From Candidatus Muproteobacteria bacterium RIFCSPHIGHO2_12_FULL_60_33 (GTDB taxonomy: Bacteria; Pseudomonadota; Gammaproteobacteria; Acidiferrobacterales; Sulfurifustaceae): 51,009 nucleotides of DNA. Of the stretch, positions 7,255 to 17,199 are shown in pieces (the stretch's first letter is position 1; each line of letters opens with the position of its first letter). The translations under genes and the position numbers were made by a program. The stretch is taken from contig MFTB01000089.1 in assembly GCA_001785195.1 (NCBI GenBank), forward strand, positions 1 through 51,009, in the 5' to 3' direction. The notes beneath the pieces are model-generated. The model made no database searches. It saw only the letters and a program-made list of their open reading frames with translations, and was not told the DNA's origin.

Positions 7255-9746
7255 CAGAAAAGTTTCTCGCGCACGTTTTCCGGCACCTTTTCCGGCCCGG
7301 CCTCCGGGTTCGTTTCACCCTCGATGCCGGGGAGATTTTGCGGCGTTTCCGTGCCCTGGATGAAATATTCCTCCATGGCTTGCGGATCGTCGGGCGTGGT
7401 GGGCTTTCCGGTTTCGCTGTTGATGAGGATGCGCACGATGCTCGCCGGCGGTACCAGCGGCTTTTCGGGAACGCCCTCGAGCGCCGTGCGCATGAAGTCG
7501 ATCCAGACCGGCAGCGCCGTGCGCCCGCCGGTCTCGCCGCGGCCAAGCGACACCGGCTGGTCGAAGCCGACCCAGGCCGTCGCCACCACCTCGCTGTTGA
7601 AACCCGAAAACCAGGCGTCGCGATAATCGTTGGTGGTCCCGGTCTTGCCGGCCAGATCCTTGCGTCCCAGGACCAGCGCGCCGCGGCCGGTGCCGGCGCG
7701 GATGACATCCTGCATCATGCTGGCCATGAGGAAGCTGACCTCGGGGCTCAGCACGCGCGGCGCGTAAGCCGGCTTGTCCTTGTCCGTGGCGGCACCCGTT
7801 GTTACGGCGGCGGTCGGATTCCCCTGCGCATCGCATTCAAGGCAGATGATCGCCGGTTTTGCCTGTTCCAGGACATTGTGGTTGGCGTCCTCGACGCGCG
7901 CGATGAAGTACGGGGTAACGCGGTAGCCGCCATTGGCGAACACGGCAAACGCGTTGACCATTTGCATGGGCGTGGCCGAGGCGGTGCCCAGCGCCAGCGA
8001 CAGGTTGCGCGGCAGTTTCGCGGTATCGAACCCGAAACGCTCCATGTATTCGACGGTGTAGGAAACGCCGATGGCGCGCAGCAGGCGCACGGAAACCAGG
8101 TTGAGCGATTGGGCCAGCGCCTTGCGCAGCCGTGTCGGGCCGAAGAATTTTTTGCTGTAATCCTCGGGCCGCCATTCTTCCTCGGGAGAGTCGCCGTCCA
8201 TCACGATCGGCGCGCCGCTGACCGTGCTGGCGGCGGTGAAACCCTTGTCCAGCGCGGCGCTGAAAATAAAAGGCTTGATGCTCGAACCGGGTTGGCGCTC
8301 CGCCTGGGTCACGCGGTTGAAGCTGCTTTGGTAAAAATCGAAACCGCCGGTGAGCGCGAGCACGGCGCCGTCGCTCGGGCGCAGGGCGACGAGCCCGCCG
8401 GCCACTTCCGGAATCTGCGCCAGACGCCACGCTCCGGTTTCCTGCAGCTGTTGCGGGTCTTCGACGGCTTCGAGATAAATGATGTCACCCGGTTTGACCG
8501 CGTCGTCGGCATTCCTGGGGACGTTACCCAGGGTGTTTTCGTCAATGTAACGCCGGGCCCAGGACAAGCCTCCCCAGCCGAGTTCGACCGTGGCGCCGTC
8601 CTGGGTGTAGACCTGCGCGCTTTTTTCCTCGACCTTGAGCACCACGCCCGGCAACAGATCGCCCACGATGCGGTAATCCTTGAGGGCGTCGTCGAGATTC
8701 TCGGCGTCGGGTTTTCCGCGGATCGACACGTGGCCGGCCGGCCCGCGGTAACCGTGCCGGTGTTCGTAATCCAGCAAACCGGCGCGCAGCGCCCTGACCG
8801 CGGCCTGCTGGTGTTTGGCGTTGAGCGTGGTGTAGACGTGAAAGCCGCCGGCGTAGGTTTTCTCGTCATAGGACTGAATCATGTACTGGCGTACCAGTTC
8901 GGCGACGTAAGGCGCTGCGGTGTCTGACTTGAGGGCATGTTTGGCGGCGGCCAGGGGTGATTTGACCGCGTCGGTGTAGGCAGCCTCGTCGATGAAATCA
9001 AGATTCAGCATCTGCTTCAGGATGGTATTGCGTCGTTCGAGGGCGTTGTCAGGATTGGTCAGAGGGTTGTCCCGCGACGGCGCCTTGGGTAGCCCGGCGA
9101 GCATCGCCATCTCCGGCAGAGTCAGCTGCGGGAGATTCTTGCCGTAATAAATCTGGGCGGCCGCCGCGAAGCCGTAGGAGCGGTGCCCGAGGAATATCTT
9201 GTTGAAGTAGAGCTCGAGAATCTGCTGCTTGCTCAACTCACGCTCGATCTTGAAGGCCAGCAGGACTTCCTTGATTTTGCGTGTGTAGGTTTTTTCGGGG
9301 CTGAGAAAAAAGTTGCGCGCCACCTGCATGGTAATGGTGCTGGCTCCCTGTGACGTCGACTGGGTGCGCAGGTTGTGCCACGCGGCGCGCAGGATGCCGA
9401 CGAAGTCCACGCCATGGTGATAAAAGAAGGAGCGGTCTTCGGCGGCCAGTACCGCCTTGATGAGCATGTCCGGCACCTCTTCGATTCTTACCGGAATGCG
9501 TTTTTCCTCGCCGAATTCGGCGATCAATTCTCCGTCAGCGGTGTAAACCCGCATGGGCACTTTCAGCTGCGCCCCCGACAAGTCTTCGAGTGACGGCAGC
9601 GTGGGTGTCAGGATGAGCGCGATCAGGGTGAGTATCACCACCCCGCTCGCCAGCAGTCCAAAAAGTCCGACGAGCGCCAGTTGCCAACGCTGGGTAGGCA
9701 AGTGCTGGCGGGTCCAGCGGGAGAAAGAGCTCCCAGAATCATTCAT
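7254..9746 (-). CDS. mrcA: Penicillin-binding protein 1A (bifunctional)
   Basis: 830 residues from ATG 9746; a TTG three codons upstream is less likely. A short cytoplasmic N-terminus and one transmembrane anchor (about 25-48) precede the GT51 glycosyltransferase domain. GT51 signatures are EDRSFFYHHG with the catalytic Glu near 103, GASTITMQVARNFFLS and KIKEVLLAFKIERELSKQQI. A PBP1A-type middle domain follows. The transpeptidase has the SxxK motif in QPGSSIKPFIF (Ser about 488), SLNLVS and KTGTT (about 701). The enzyme polymerises and cross-links peptidoglycan at the inner-membrane outer face. It is divergent from pilM, the usual gammaproteobacterial arrangement. The LpoB-like lipoprotein at 36144 is a possible functional partner, although LpoB classically activates PBP1B. 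Confidence 0.96.
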   Translation of the reverse strand: MNDSGSSFSRWTRQHLPTQRWQLALVGLFGLLASGVVILTLIALILTPTLPSLEDLSGAQLKVPMRVYTADGELIAEFGEEKRIPVRIEEVPDMLIKAVLAAEDRSFFYHHGVDFVGILRAAWHNLRTQSTSQGASTITMQVARNFFLSPEKTYTRKIKEVLLAFKIERELSKQQILELYFNKIFLGHRSYGFAAAAQIYYGKNLPQLTLPEMAMLAGLPKAPSRDNPLTNPDNALERRNTILKQMLNLDFIDEAAYTDAVKSPLAAAKHALKSDTAAPYVAELVRQYMIQSYDEKTYAGGFHVYTTLNAKHQQAAVRALRAGLLDYEHRHGYRGPAGHVSIRGKPDAENLDDALKDYRIVGDLLPGVVLKVEEKSAQVYTQDGATVELGWGGLSWARRYIDENTLGNVPRNADDAVKPGDIIYLEAVEDPQQLQETGAWRLAQIPEVAGGLVALRPSDGAVLALTGGFDFYQSSFNRVTQAERQPGSSIKPFIFSAALDKGFTAASTVSGAPIVMDGDSPEEEWRPEDYSKKFFGPTRLRKALAQSLNLVSVRLLRAIGVSYTVEYMERFGFDTAKLPRNLSLALGTASATPMQMVNAFAVFANGGYRVTPYFIARVEDANHNVLEQAKPAIICLECDAQGNPTAAVTTGAATDKDKPAYAPRVLSPEVSFLMASMMQDVIRAGTGRGALVLGRKDLAGKTGTTNDYRDAWFSGFNSEVVATAWVGFDQPVSLGRGETGGRTALPVWIDFMRTALEGVPEKPLVPPASIVRILINSETGKPTTPDDPQAMEEYFIQGTETPQNLPGIEGETNPEAGPEKVPENVREKLF

Positions 9747-9908
9747 AGTGGGCAAGACTTGTGGAAATTTGTGTCAGGGAGCGTCCGGAATCCGGCGCGT
9801 CGCAGAGTATAAACCACAGTCTGTCAGACACGGTATTTATGCACGCGTGGCCCCGTTTCCCGGTAAAAATCTGCTGAAAAACCCATAAAACGCGGCAAAT
9901 TCAACAAT

Positions 9909-9938
9909 TTGTCATTTCTGAATTCTATGGTCTATATT
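9909..9938 (+). promoter_or_regulatory. Putative sigma-70 promoter of pilMNOPQ
   Basis: TTGTCA (9909-9914), an 18-bp spacer, then TATATT (9933-9938), in an AT-rich stretch that stands out from its GC-rich surroundings. It sits about 70 bp upstream of the pilM GTG start. Prediction is by eye only. Confidence 0.45.
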
Positions 9939-10006
9939 TGGTTTTAGCATTTAATCTACATTTAGATGTATCAATCATAACCCATGGATTTAGAGAGGAA
10001 AATAAA

Positions 10007-11083
10007 GTGAGCGCACTCGCGGGATTATTTTCCAAGAAGAAGCTGCCACTGATAGGGATCGACATCAGCTCCTCCGCCGTCAAGGTGCTCGAGCTGAGCA
10101 AAAACGGCGAGCATCTGCGCGTCGAGCGCTACGCGGTGGAACCCCTCCCCCAGAATGCGGTGGTCGAGCACGCGATCACGGAAGTCGAACAGGTGGCGCA
10201 GGTGGTGGAGCGCGCCGTCAAGAAATCCGGCACCAAGGTCAGGCACGCCGCGGTCGCGGTGCCGGCGGCGCACGTCATCACCAAGACCATCAAGATGGCA
10301 GCCAGCCTGAGCGATCAGGATCGCCAGACACAGGTGGAGATGGAAGCGGATCATTACATTCCCTATCCACTGAACGAAATTAATCTCGATTTCCAGGTTC
10401 TGGGCCCGTCGGGAAACAACCCGGAAGAAGTGGACGTGCTGATGGCCGCCTGCCGCAAGGAAATCGTGGACGATTATCTCGCCGTCATTCAGCGGCCGGG
10501 CCTGACACCCATGGTCGTGGATGTCGAAACCTATGCCATGGAGAATGCCTTTTCTCTCATCACCAGCCACATGCCCGGCGGTGGCATGGAAAAGACCATC
10601 GCCGTGCTGGATATCGGCGCCACGGCGACCACCATCAACGTGGTGCATAACAACCGCTCGGTGTACACCCGCGATCATGCCTTCGGCGGCCGGCAGCTGA
10701 CGGAAGAGATTCAGCGTCGCTATGGCCTCTCTTATGAAGAGGCGGGACTGGCCAAGAAACAGGGTGGCCTGCCGGACAACTACCAGACCGATGTGCTGCG
10801 GCCTTTCATGGAGGCCATGTGCCAGGAAATCATGCGCGCCTTGCAGTTCTTCTACTCCTCGACGCCGTTCAACAGCGTGGATCAATTGCTGTTGGCGGGC
10901 GGTTGTGGGCAGATCGCGGGCATCGATGAACTCGTGGCGGCCCGCATCGGCGTGCCGGCGATGGTGGCCAATCCCTTCGCGAGCATGTCACTGGCCTCGC
11001 GCATCAAGCCGCAACATCTGTCCAATGACGCGCCCTCGCTCATGATCAGCTGCGGACTCGCCATGCGGAGCTTTGACGAATGA
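10007..11083 (+). CDS. pilM: Type IV pilus inner-membrane platform protein PilM
   Basis: 358 residues, an actin/FtsA-like cytoplasmic ATPase that recruits PilN and aligns the type IV pilus machine. Signatures are LPLIGIDISSSAVKVLEL (phosphate 1), TIAVLDIGATATTINVV (phosphate 2) and QLLLAGGCGQIAGI (adenosine region). I chose the GTG at 10007 because AGAGAGGA (9992-9999) gives a well-spaced ribosome-binding site and the protein then starts SALAGLFSKKK as in relatives. The open frame upstream (from 9938) overlaps the probable promoter. It is the first gene of a tight pilMNOPQ operon. Confidence 0.96.
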   Translation: MSALAGLFSKKKLPLIGIDISSSAVKVLELSKNGEHLRVERYAVEPLPQNAVVEHAITEVEQVAQVVERAVKKSGTKVRHAAVAVPAAHVITKTIKMAASLSDQDRQTQVEMEADHYIPYPLNEINLDFQVLGPSGNNPEEVDVLMAACRKEIVDDYLAVIQRPGLTPMVVDVETYAMENAFSLITSHMPGGGMEKTIAVLDIGATATTINVVHNNRSVYTRDHAFGGRQLTEEIQRRYGLSYEEAGLAKKQGGLPDNYQTDVLRPFMEAMCQEIMRALQFFYSSTPFNSVDQLLLAGGCGQIAGIDELVAARIGVPAMVANPFASMSLASRIKPQHLSNDAPSLMISCGLAMRSFDE

Positions 11084-11655
11084 CCACGCGCGTTAACCTT
11101 TTACCGTGGCGCGAAATGCGCCGCAAGGAGCAGGATCGTCAGCTGCTGACGATCGCCGTGGGTGCGTGGATCCTGATGGGCGTAATCATCTTCTATGCCC
11201 ACGTGCACGTGACCGCGCTGATCGAAAACCAGAACAAGCGCAATGAATTCATGAACGGGGAGATTGCCAAGGTCGAGAAGGAAATCAAGGAGATCGCCGA
11301 ACTGAAAAAGAAACGCGCGGACCTGATCGCGCGCATGAACGTGATTTATCAATTACAGGGAGACCGCACCCAGGTGGTGCATCTTTTCGACGAGCTGGCG
11401 CGCAAGCTGCCGGACGGCGTCTATCTCGCGTCCCTGAAGCACTCGGCCAGCACCATCGCACTGCAGGGCGTGGCCCAGTCGAACGCCCGCGTTTCGGCGC
11501 TTATGCGTAACCTGGCCGCCTCGGACTGGTTCACCGAACCGGAACTCGAAGTGATCACCGTCAAGGCCAAGGGAAGCGAGCGCGTGAGCGAGTTCTCGCT
11601 CAAGGTCAAGCAGGCCGCCAAGCAGCGGAAAAATATCGAGGATACCGGCACATGA
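11080..11655 (+). CDS. pilN: Type IV pilus assembly protein PilN
   Basis: 191 residues. It begins TTRVNLLPWREMRRKEQDRQ; the NLLPWR motif is the segment that docks into PilM. One transmembrane helix follows (about 22-42), then a coiled-coil (about 50-85, with KVEKEIKEIAELKKKRADLI) and a periplasmic ferredoxin-like domain. PilN pairs with PilO in the inner-membrane alignment complex. It overlaps pilM by ATGA, so translation is probably coupled. Confidence 0.95.
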   Translation: MTTRVNLLPWREMRRKEQDRQLLTIAVGAWILMGVIIFYAHVHVTALIENQNKRNEFMNGEIAKVEKEIKEIAELKKKRADLIARMNVIYQLQGDRTQVVHLFDELARKLPDGVYLASLKHSASTIALQGVAQSNARVSALMRNLAASDWFTEPELEVITVKAKGSERVSEFSLKVKQAAKQRKNIEDTGT

Positions 11656-12278
11656 CGCTGGACGACCTGAAAAATATCGACGTCAACAATTTTGGTTCCT
11701 GGCCGGTACCGATCAAGATCGGCGGCATCCTGGTGGTGTGCGTGGCTATTCTTTTCGCCGGTTTCTGGTTTCTCATCCAGAGTGAACTCGAAGAGTATGA
11801 TGGGGCACAAAAGCAGGAAGCCAGCCTGCGCGAGACCTACATGAACAAGAAAGGCCTGGCGATCAATCTGCCAGCCTACAAGGAACAAATGGACGAAATG
11901 GAGCAGACCTTCGGCAGCCTGCTGCGGCAGTTGCCCAACACCACGGAGGTTCCTGATCTGCTGGTAGATATCACCCAGGCCGGTCTGGGCCGTGGGCTGG
12001 AATTCGCGCTGTTCCGTCCGGAGAAGGAACAGCCCAAGGATTTCTATGCCGAGATGCCGATCAGCGTCGAGGTGCGGGGCAGCTATCATGAGCTGGCACA
12101 GTTCGTTAGCGACGTCGCCGCGCTTCCCCGCATCGTGACTTTTGGCGACATCAATATCGTTGCGACTGGAAAGGACAACAAGCTGACCATGTCGGCCAAG
12201 GCCAAGACGTATCGCTATCTTGAGGAAGGTGGCGCCGCGAAACCGGACAAGGTCAAGCCCCGGGAGCGGAGGGGATAG
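11652..12278 (+). CDS. pilO: Type IV pilus assembly protein PilO
   Basis: 208 residues. The N-terminus is short and cytoplasmic (TLDDLKNIDVNNFGSWPVPI). A transmembrane segment (about 24-45), a coiled-coil and a periplasmic ferredoxin-like fold follow, with the typical pattern FGSLLRQLPNTTEVPDLLVD and ISVEVRGSYHELAQFVSDVA. It forms the PilN-PilO heterodimer that contacts PilP. ATGA overlap with pilN. Confidence 0.95.
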   Translation: MTLDDLKNIDVNNFGSWPVPIKIGGILVVCVAILFAGFWFLIQSELEEYDGAQKQEASLRETYMNKKGLAINLPAYKEQMDEMEQTFGSLLRQLPNTTEVPDLLVDITQAGLGRGLEFALFRPEKEQPKDFYAEMPISVEVRGSYHELAQFVSDVAALPRIVTFGDINIVATGKDNKLTMSAKAKTYRYLEEGGAAKPDKVKPRERRG

Positions 12279-12280
12279 CC

Positions 12281-12799
12281 ATGAAACCGGTAATACCACT
12301 ACTCATGGCGAGCCTGTTTTGTGTAACGCTGAGCGCTTGCAGCAGCGATGGCTTGGAAGACTTGCGCGAGTTCGTCAATAACGCCTATGCCGACAAGAAA
12401 CCGAAGGTGGAGCCGCTGCCGGAAATCAAAATGCAGGAAACGTTTATTTATAACGCGACGAACCTGACCGATCCATTCGCCGCTTTCAATCTTATGCCCC
12501 AGGGCCAGAAAAGTGCCAGCGGCCCGCGACCGGATCCGAACCGCCGCAAGGAACCGCTGGAGGACTATCCGCTGGACTCGCTGAAAATGGTGGGTACCCT
12601 CAGTCGCGGCAAACAGGCGTGGGCCGTCATTCAGGCGCCGGACGGGACTGTTCACCGCACGCAGGTCGGCGATCACCTGGGGCAGAACTCCGGCATGATC
12701 AACAAGATTACCGAGGAAAAAGTCGATCTGATCGAATTGATACAGGGAACCATGGGCGATTGGGTCGAACGTGAAGCCAACCTGACATTGTTGGAATGA
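12281..12799 (+). CDS. pilP: Type IV pilus lipoprotein PilP
   Basis: 172 residues. It has a lipoprotein signal ending TLSAC (Cys20), an unstructured linker (residues 25-80) and the compact HR domain (about 85-172). The HR domain includes DYPLDSLKMVGTLSRGKQAW and IQGTMGDWVEREANLTL. PilP links the PilN/PilO complex to the PilQ secretin in the periplasm. It lies 2 bp downstream of pilO. Confidence 0.94.
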   Translation: MKPVIPLLMASLFCVTLSACSSDGLEDLREFVNNAYADKKPKVEPLPEIKMQETFIYNATNLTDPFAAFNLMPQGQKSASGPRPDPNRRKEPLEDYPLDSLKMVGTLSRGKQAWAVIQAPDGTVHRTQVGDHLGQNSGMINKITEEKVDLIELIQGTMGDWVEREANLTLLE

Positions 12800-12824
12800 A
12801 CTGGACGAACAAAGGCGGGATGAT

Positions 12825-15497
12825 ATGAATGACAAGACGAGCGAAGCAGGGCTACCTATAGTGAAACAGCAAACTCGAATCTTGCGCAGGGTGGCGCTCG
12901 CGTCCGGCCGATGCCTGGCGTTTCTGGTCGCCACGGCCGGGATGACCGCCAGTACCTACGGCGCGGAAATCCAGTCCATCGCCTGGGAGCCGGGCAGCGA
13001 AACACCGGTGTTGCAAGTGCGTGCCGCCGGTGAGGCTTCGTTCACCACCCAGGTGCTGGAAGACGGCCAGCGCTTGCGCATCAGCTTCCCGGACAGCAGC
13101 ATGGGGCCGTCGCTCGCCGAGCTTCAGGGTCTGGACAAGGTGAAGGGCGCATATCCCTATCTTGCCGACAACGGCACGGCCGTCGTGGTGGATCTGCTGA
13201 TGAATGAGCCCGGCCAGCTCGACGTGCAGAAAGCCGAATACGGATACCGCGTAGCAGCCTCCACGACGGCGCCAGCCGCGGCTGCCGTCGAGCTCCCGCC
13301 CGCCGCGCTTGCCCCGACCGTTGCGGTGGAAACGCCGGTTAAGGCCGAGGCGCCCGCCGTGGAAAAACCGGCCGCTGCCGAGCCGCCGCCCGCCGCGCCG
13401 GTCGCGGAAGAGAAAAATTCCATTGAGGATATCGTCTACGCCAAGCTGCCCGGCGACCGGATCCAGATTACCTTCAAGATGACCAAGGCGCCCGCGGAAC
13501 CGAACGCCTTTACCATCACCAATCCGGCGCGGATATCGCTGGATTTCCCGAACACCCGTGTCGGGTTCGCCAAGAAAAGTCTGGCGGTCAAGGAAGCAGC
13601 GGTGACCAATGTGACCGCGATCGAAGCGGATGACCGCTCACGCGTGGTGTTGAGCCTGATCAAGCCGGTCGCGTATTCCACGAACATCGAGGGCAACGAT
13701 TTCATCGTGACCGTGGAGGCGCCCGTCAGCGCCATCGCCGGGGCGGTGGAACCCAAGACCACGCATTTTGCCAGCACCCGCAAAACCGGCAAGTACAGCT
13801 TGAAGGGTATCGATTTCCGTCGCGGGCCCCAAGGCGATGGCAAGATCATCATCAGCCTTTCCGATCCCGCCGTGGGTATCGATATCCGCGAGCAGGCCGG
13901 CGAGATCATGTTGGACTTTCTGAATACCTCGGCATCCGCCGAGCTGCAACGCCGGCTCGATGTGGTGGATTTTGCTACACCGGTGCAGACCATTGACACC
14001 ATCGCGCAAGGCAAGAACACGCGCATGATTATCACGCCCAAGGGCAGGTACGAGCACCTGGCGTACCAGACCGGCAATATCTTCACCGTCAGCATCAAAC
14101 CGGTGATCGAAAAACCGGACGAGAAAAAAGTGGACGAGTTCGGTTATTCCGGGGAAAAGCTGTCGCTCAATTTTCAGAACATCGAGGCGCGCGCCGCGCT
14201 GCAGGTCTTGGCGGACTTCACCGGTCTCAATTTCGTCGTCAGCGATACCGTCAAGGGATCCCTGACGTTGCGCCTGAAGGACGTGCCGTGGGATCAGGCG
14301 CTCGATCTCATTCTCGATAGCAAAAACCTGGCGATGCGCCGCAAGGGCAACGTGATCACGGTCGCGCCCGCGCCCGAGGTGGCGGCCAAGGAAAAGGCCA
14401 ATCTGGAGTCGACCAAGGCGGTGATCGATCTCGAGCCGCTGGTGTCGGAACTCGTCCAGATCAATTACGCCAAGGCCGACGATATCGCCAACCTGCTCAA
14501 GTCCATCAAGCAGGTAACCACGGCGAGTTCGGAGGAACATCCGGTCTTCGGAAGCACTGCCACGGGTGCGACAATTGAAAAATCCTCGGTAGCTAACACA
14601 CTCCTGTCACCCCGTGGGCAAGTGACCGTGGATGCGCGCACCAATGCCATTCTTATTCAGGACACGCCCGGCAAGATCCGCGAGGTGCGCAAGTTGATCG
14701 CCCAACTGGACCAACCCGTGCGTCAAGTCATGATCGAATCCCGTCTGGTGGAGGCGACCGATAATTTCAGCAAATCGCTCGGCATACGGTTCGGCACGAA
14801 GTACGCCGATACCTCACCCAGCGGCCGTGCCGGAGCGGTATCGGGGACGGTGGCCGACAGTTCATCGATTGTGTCGGCCGGAACACTTTCAGCCAGCTCA
14901 AGCGGTCTTAATGTCAATCTGCCGTCCGCCGGTATTGGCAGCTCCGTCGCCGGCTCCATCGGCATCACCATTGCCAAGATCGGCTCGAACGGCGGCCTGC
15001 TGAACCTGGAGTTGTCGGCGCTGGAGCAGGAAGGCAAGGGCAAGGTCATTTCCAGCCCGCGCGTCATCACCGCCAACCAGAAACTGGCGCGTATCGAGCA
15101 AGGTCAGGAGCGGGTATTCACGACCAGCGTGCTGGGTGTCGGCTCCGTGGTGACCAAGAAGGCCACGCTCAAGCTGGAAGTCACGCCGCAGATCACGCCG
15201 GATGACCGCATTAACATGGAAGTGAACATCACCAAGGACAACTTTGCCGATGCCGTCGCCGGCGTGCTGAACGTGAAGGAGATCAAAACCCAGGTGCTGC
15301 TCGACAACGGCGAGACCGTGGTCATCGGCGGCATCTACGAACAGGACAAGGTTAATACTGTCACCAAGGTCCCGTTTTTTGGAGATATTCCTCTGCTGGG
15401 CTGGCTGTTCAAGAGCAAGGAAACCAAGGACAACAAGACCGAGCTGCTGATTTTCCTGACACCCCGGATTCTCTCGGAAAACCTCAGTCTGCGTTAA
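12825..15497 (+). CDS. pilQ: Type IV pilus secretin PilQ
   Basis: 890 residues. A signal sequence near residues 20-47 is followed by two AMIN domains that bind peptidoglycan (about 48-135 and 195-290; the second carries RISLDFPNTRVGF). An Ala/Pro-rich linker lies between them. Then come secretin N-domains (SLNFQNIEARAALQVLADFT, NFVVSDTVKGSLTLRLKDVP) and the C-terminal secretin (about 630-885, with RQVMIESRLVEATDNFSKSL, GKGKVISSPRVITANQ, VVIGGIYEQ and ELLIFLTPRIL). It forms the outer-membrane pore for the pilus. A Gly/Ser-rich stretch (about 665-715) lies within the secretin barrel region. Last gene of pilMNOPQ. Confidence 0.96.
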   Translation: MNDKTSEAGLPIVKQQTRILRRVALASGRCLAFLVATAGMTASTYGAEIQSIAWEPGSETPVLQVRAAGEASFTTQVLEDGQRLRISFPDSSMGPSLAELQGLDKVKGAYPYLADNGTAVVVDLLMNEPGQLDVQKAEYGYRVAASTTAPAAAAVELPPAALAPTVAVETPVKAEAPAVEKPAAAEPPPAAPVAEEKNSIEDIVYAKLPGDRIQITFKMTKAPAEPNAFTITNPARISLDFPNTRVGFAKKSLAVKEAAVTNVTAIEADDRSRVVLSLIKPVAYSTNIEGNDFIVTVEAPVSAIAGAVEPKTTHFASTRKTGKYSLKGIDFRRGPQGDGKIIISLSDPAVGIDIREQAGEIMLDFLNTSASAELQRRLDVVDFATPVQTIDTIAQGKNTRMIITPKGRYEHLAYQTGNIFTVSIKPVIEKPDEKKVDEFGYSGEKLSLNFQNIEARAALQVLADFTGLNFVVSDTVKGSLTLRLKDVPWDQALDLILDSKNLAMRRKGNVITVAPAPEVAAKEKANLESTKAVIDLEPLVSELVQINYAKADDIANLLKSIKQVTTASSEEHPVFGSTATGATIEKSSVANTLLSPRGQVTVDARTNAILIQDTPGKIREVRKLIAQLDQPVRQVMIESRLVEATDNFSKSLGIRFGTKYADTSPSGRAGAVSGTVADSSSIVSAGTLSASSSGLNVNLPSAGIGSSVAGSIGITIAKIGSNGGLLNLELSALEQEGKGKVISSPRVITANQKLARIEQGQERVFTTSVLGVGSVVTKKATLKLEVTPQITPDDRINMEVNITKDNFADAVAGVLNVKEIKTQVLLDNGETVVIGGIYEQDKVNTVTKVPFFGDIPLLGWLFKSKETKDNKTELLIFLTPRILSENLSLR

Positions 15498-15515
15498 ACA
15501 TTGCTGCTGCCAGAG

Positions 15516-15540
15516 CCGGCCGCCCGATGACGGCCGGTTT
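15516..15540 (+). terminator. Weak hairpin after pilQ
   Basis: CCGGCCG (15516-15522), an 8-base loop and CGGCCGG (15531-15537), followed by TTTGCTTGATTT. It lies 19 bp after the pilQ stop and 40 bp before aroK. The T-tract is interrupted, so it may attenuate rather than stop transcription. Confidence 0.4.
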
Positions 15541-15577
15541 GCTTGATTTATGGCCGGGATGCTGGCATACCTGCGCC

Positions 15578-16120
15578 ATGAGCCGGCCGGACAATATCTT
15601 CCTGATCGGTCCGATGGGGGCGGGAAAATCCACCATCGGACGCCATCTTGCCGAGTTGCTGAACAAGGAATTCCGGGATTCCGATCAGGAAATCGAGAAG
15701 CGCACCGGCGCGGGTATTCCGCTCATTTTTGAGATTGAAGGCGAGGCCGGTTTCCGCAGCCGCGAATCGTCCGTCCTGGATGAACTGACGCGCCAATCCA
15801 ATCTTGTGCTCGCCACCGGCGGCGGTGTCGTTCTGTCACCGGATAACCGGAAGATCCTGCATGAGCGGGGCGTCGTGGTGTACCTGCACGCACCGCTGGA
15901 AACGCTGCTGCAGCGTACACACCGTGACCGCCATCGTCCCCTGTTGCAGACGGCGGACCGCCGCCGCACGCTGGAGGACATCCTCAAGGCGCGCGAACCG
16001 ATTTATCGTCAGACCGCGGACATGGTCATCGAGACCTCGCACCGCTCGCCGGTGAGTGTGGCGCGCGAAATCGCGCGCAAACTGGAAGCCCTGCAAACCG
16101 ATGAAAACGCTGCCTCTTGA
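15578..16120 (+). CDS. aroK: Shikimate kinase
   Basis: 180 residues. It phosphorylates shikimate with ATP in aromatic amino-acid synthesis. The Walker A loop is [10 protein letters not shown] (residues about 10-19). The substrate-binding aspartate region is [13 protein letters not shown], followed by [21 protein letters not shown] and the LID arginines [10 protein letters not shown] chose ATG 15578 because it gives the family-typical [10 protein letters not shown] start; the frame is open 17 codons further upstream. It overlaps aroB by 20 bp. Confidence 0.95.
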   Translation: MSRPDNIFLIGPMGAGKSTIGRHLAELLNKEFRDSDQEIEKRTGAGIPLIFEIEGEAGFRSRESSVLDELTRQSNLVLATGGGVVLSPDNRKILHERGVVVYLHAPLETLLQRTHRDRHRPLLQTADRRRTLEDILKAREPIYRQTADMVIETSHRSPVSVAREIARKLEALQTDENAAS

Positions 16121-17186
16121 TCTCGGGGAAAGAAGCTACCCGATTTATATCGGGGCGGGTCTGCTCAACCAGGCCGATTTGCTGAAAAAGCATATCGCCG
16201 GGAGCCGGGTCGCCATCGTGACCAATGCAACCGTGGCGCCACTGTACCTCGCCAAGGTGCGCGCTTCCCTGACCTCCTGTCAACCAATCGAAGTGATTTT
16301 GCCGGATGGTGAAGAGTACAAAACGCTCGAGGTATTGAACCGGATTTTTGACGCCCTGCTGGCGGCGCGCTGCGACCGGCGCACCACCCTCATCGCGCTG
16401 GGCGGCGGCGTGATCGGCGACATGGCCGGTTTCGCCGCGGCCAGCTACCAGCGCGGTGTTCCCTTCATCCAGGTGCCGACCACGCTGTTGTCGCAGGTGG
16501 ATTCCTCGGTTGGCGGCAAGACCGGCGTCAATCATCCGCTCGGCAAGAACATGATCGGCGCGTTCTACCAGCCGCGCGCAGTCGTCATCGACACCGATAC
16601 GCTCAACACCCTGCCGGACCGTGAGCTTGCGTCCGGGCTGGCCGAAGTCATCAAATACGGCCTGATCCGCGACCCCGAGTTTTTCGCCTGGCTCGAGACC
16701 AATCTGGACAAACTGCTGGCGCGCGATGCCGAAGCGCTGGCCTTCGCCATCCACCGCTCCTGCCGCAACAAGGCCGAGGTGGTGGCCGCGGATGAACGCG
16801 AAACCGGCGTGCGTGCCACGCTCAATCTGGGTCACAGCTTCGGTCACGCGATCGAAACCGGCCTGGGTTACGGGAACTGGTTGCATGGCGAGGCCATCGC
16901 CGCGGGCATGGTCATGGCCGCAGACCTGTCGCGCCGGCTCGGGTGGCTGACAGCCGCGGAGACCACGCGCATTGAAAAACTGATCAAGTGCGCACGCCTG
17001 CCGGTGCGTGCCCCCGGCACGCTTTCCACTGCGCGTTTTCTGGAACTGATGGCGGTGGACAAGAAAGTGCTGAACGGGCGCCTGCGGCTGGTGCTGCTCA
17101 AGCGCCTTGGCGAGGCCGTGGTCACCGACGACTATCCGCGCGCCGAGCTTGAGGCCACGCTCGCGAGCATGCGCGAGGCAGCATAA
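16101..17186 (+). CDS. aroB: 3-dehydroquinate synthase
   Basis: 361 residues, an NAD- and divalent-metal-dependent enzyme that cyclises DAHP to 3-dehydroquinate. It starts [18 protein letters not shown], which matches the family N-terminus. Motifs are [22 protein letters not shown] (NAD loop), [38 protein letters not shown] and the metal ligands in [13 protein letters not shown] and [11 protein letters not shown]. The start lies inside the aroK 3' end, so the pair is co-translated, as in many gammaproteobacteria. Confidence 0.96.
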   Translation: MKTLPLDLGERSYPIYIGAGLLNQADLLKKHIAGSRVAIVTNATVAPLYLAKVRASLTSCQPIEVILPDGEEYKTLEVLNRIFDALLAARCDRRTTLIALGGGVIGDMAGFAAASYQRGVPFIQVPTTLLSQVDSSVGGKTGVNHPLGKNMIGAFYQPRAVVIDTDTLNTLPDRELASGLAEVIKYGLIRDPEFFAWLETNLDKLLARDAEALAFAIHRSCRNKAEVVAADERETGVRATLNLGHSFGHAIETGLGYGNWLHGEAIAAGMVMAADLSRRLGWLTAAETTRIEKLIKCARLPVRAPGTLSTARFLELMAVDKKVLNGRLRLVLLKRLGEAVVTDDYPRAELEATLASMREAA

Positions 17187-17199
17187 CGGAAAGCAAATG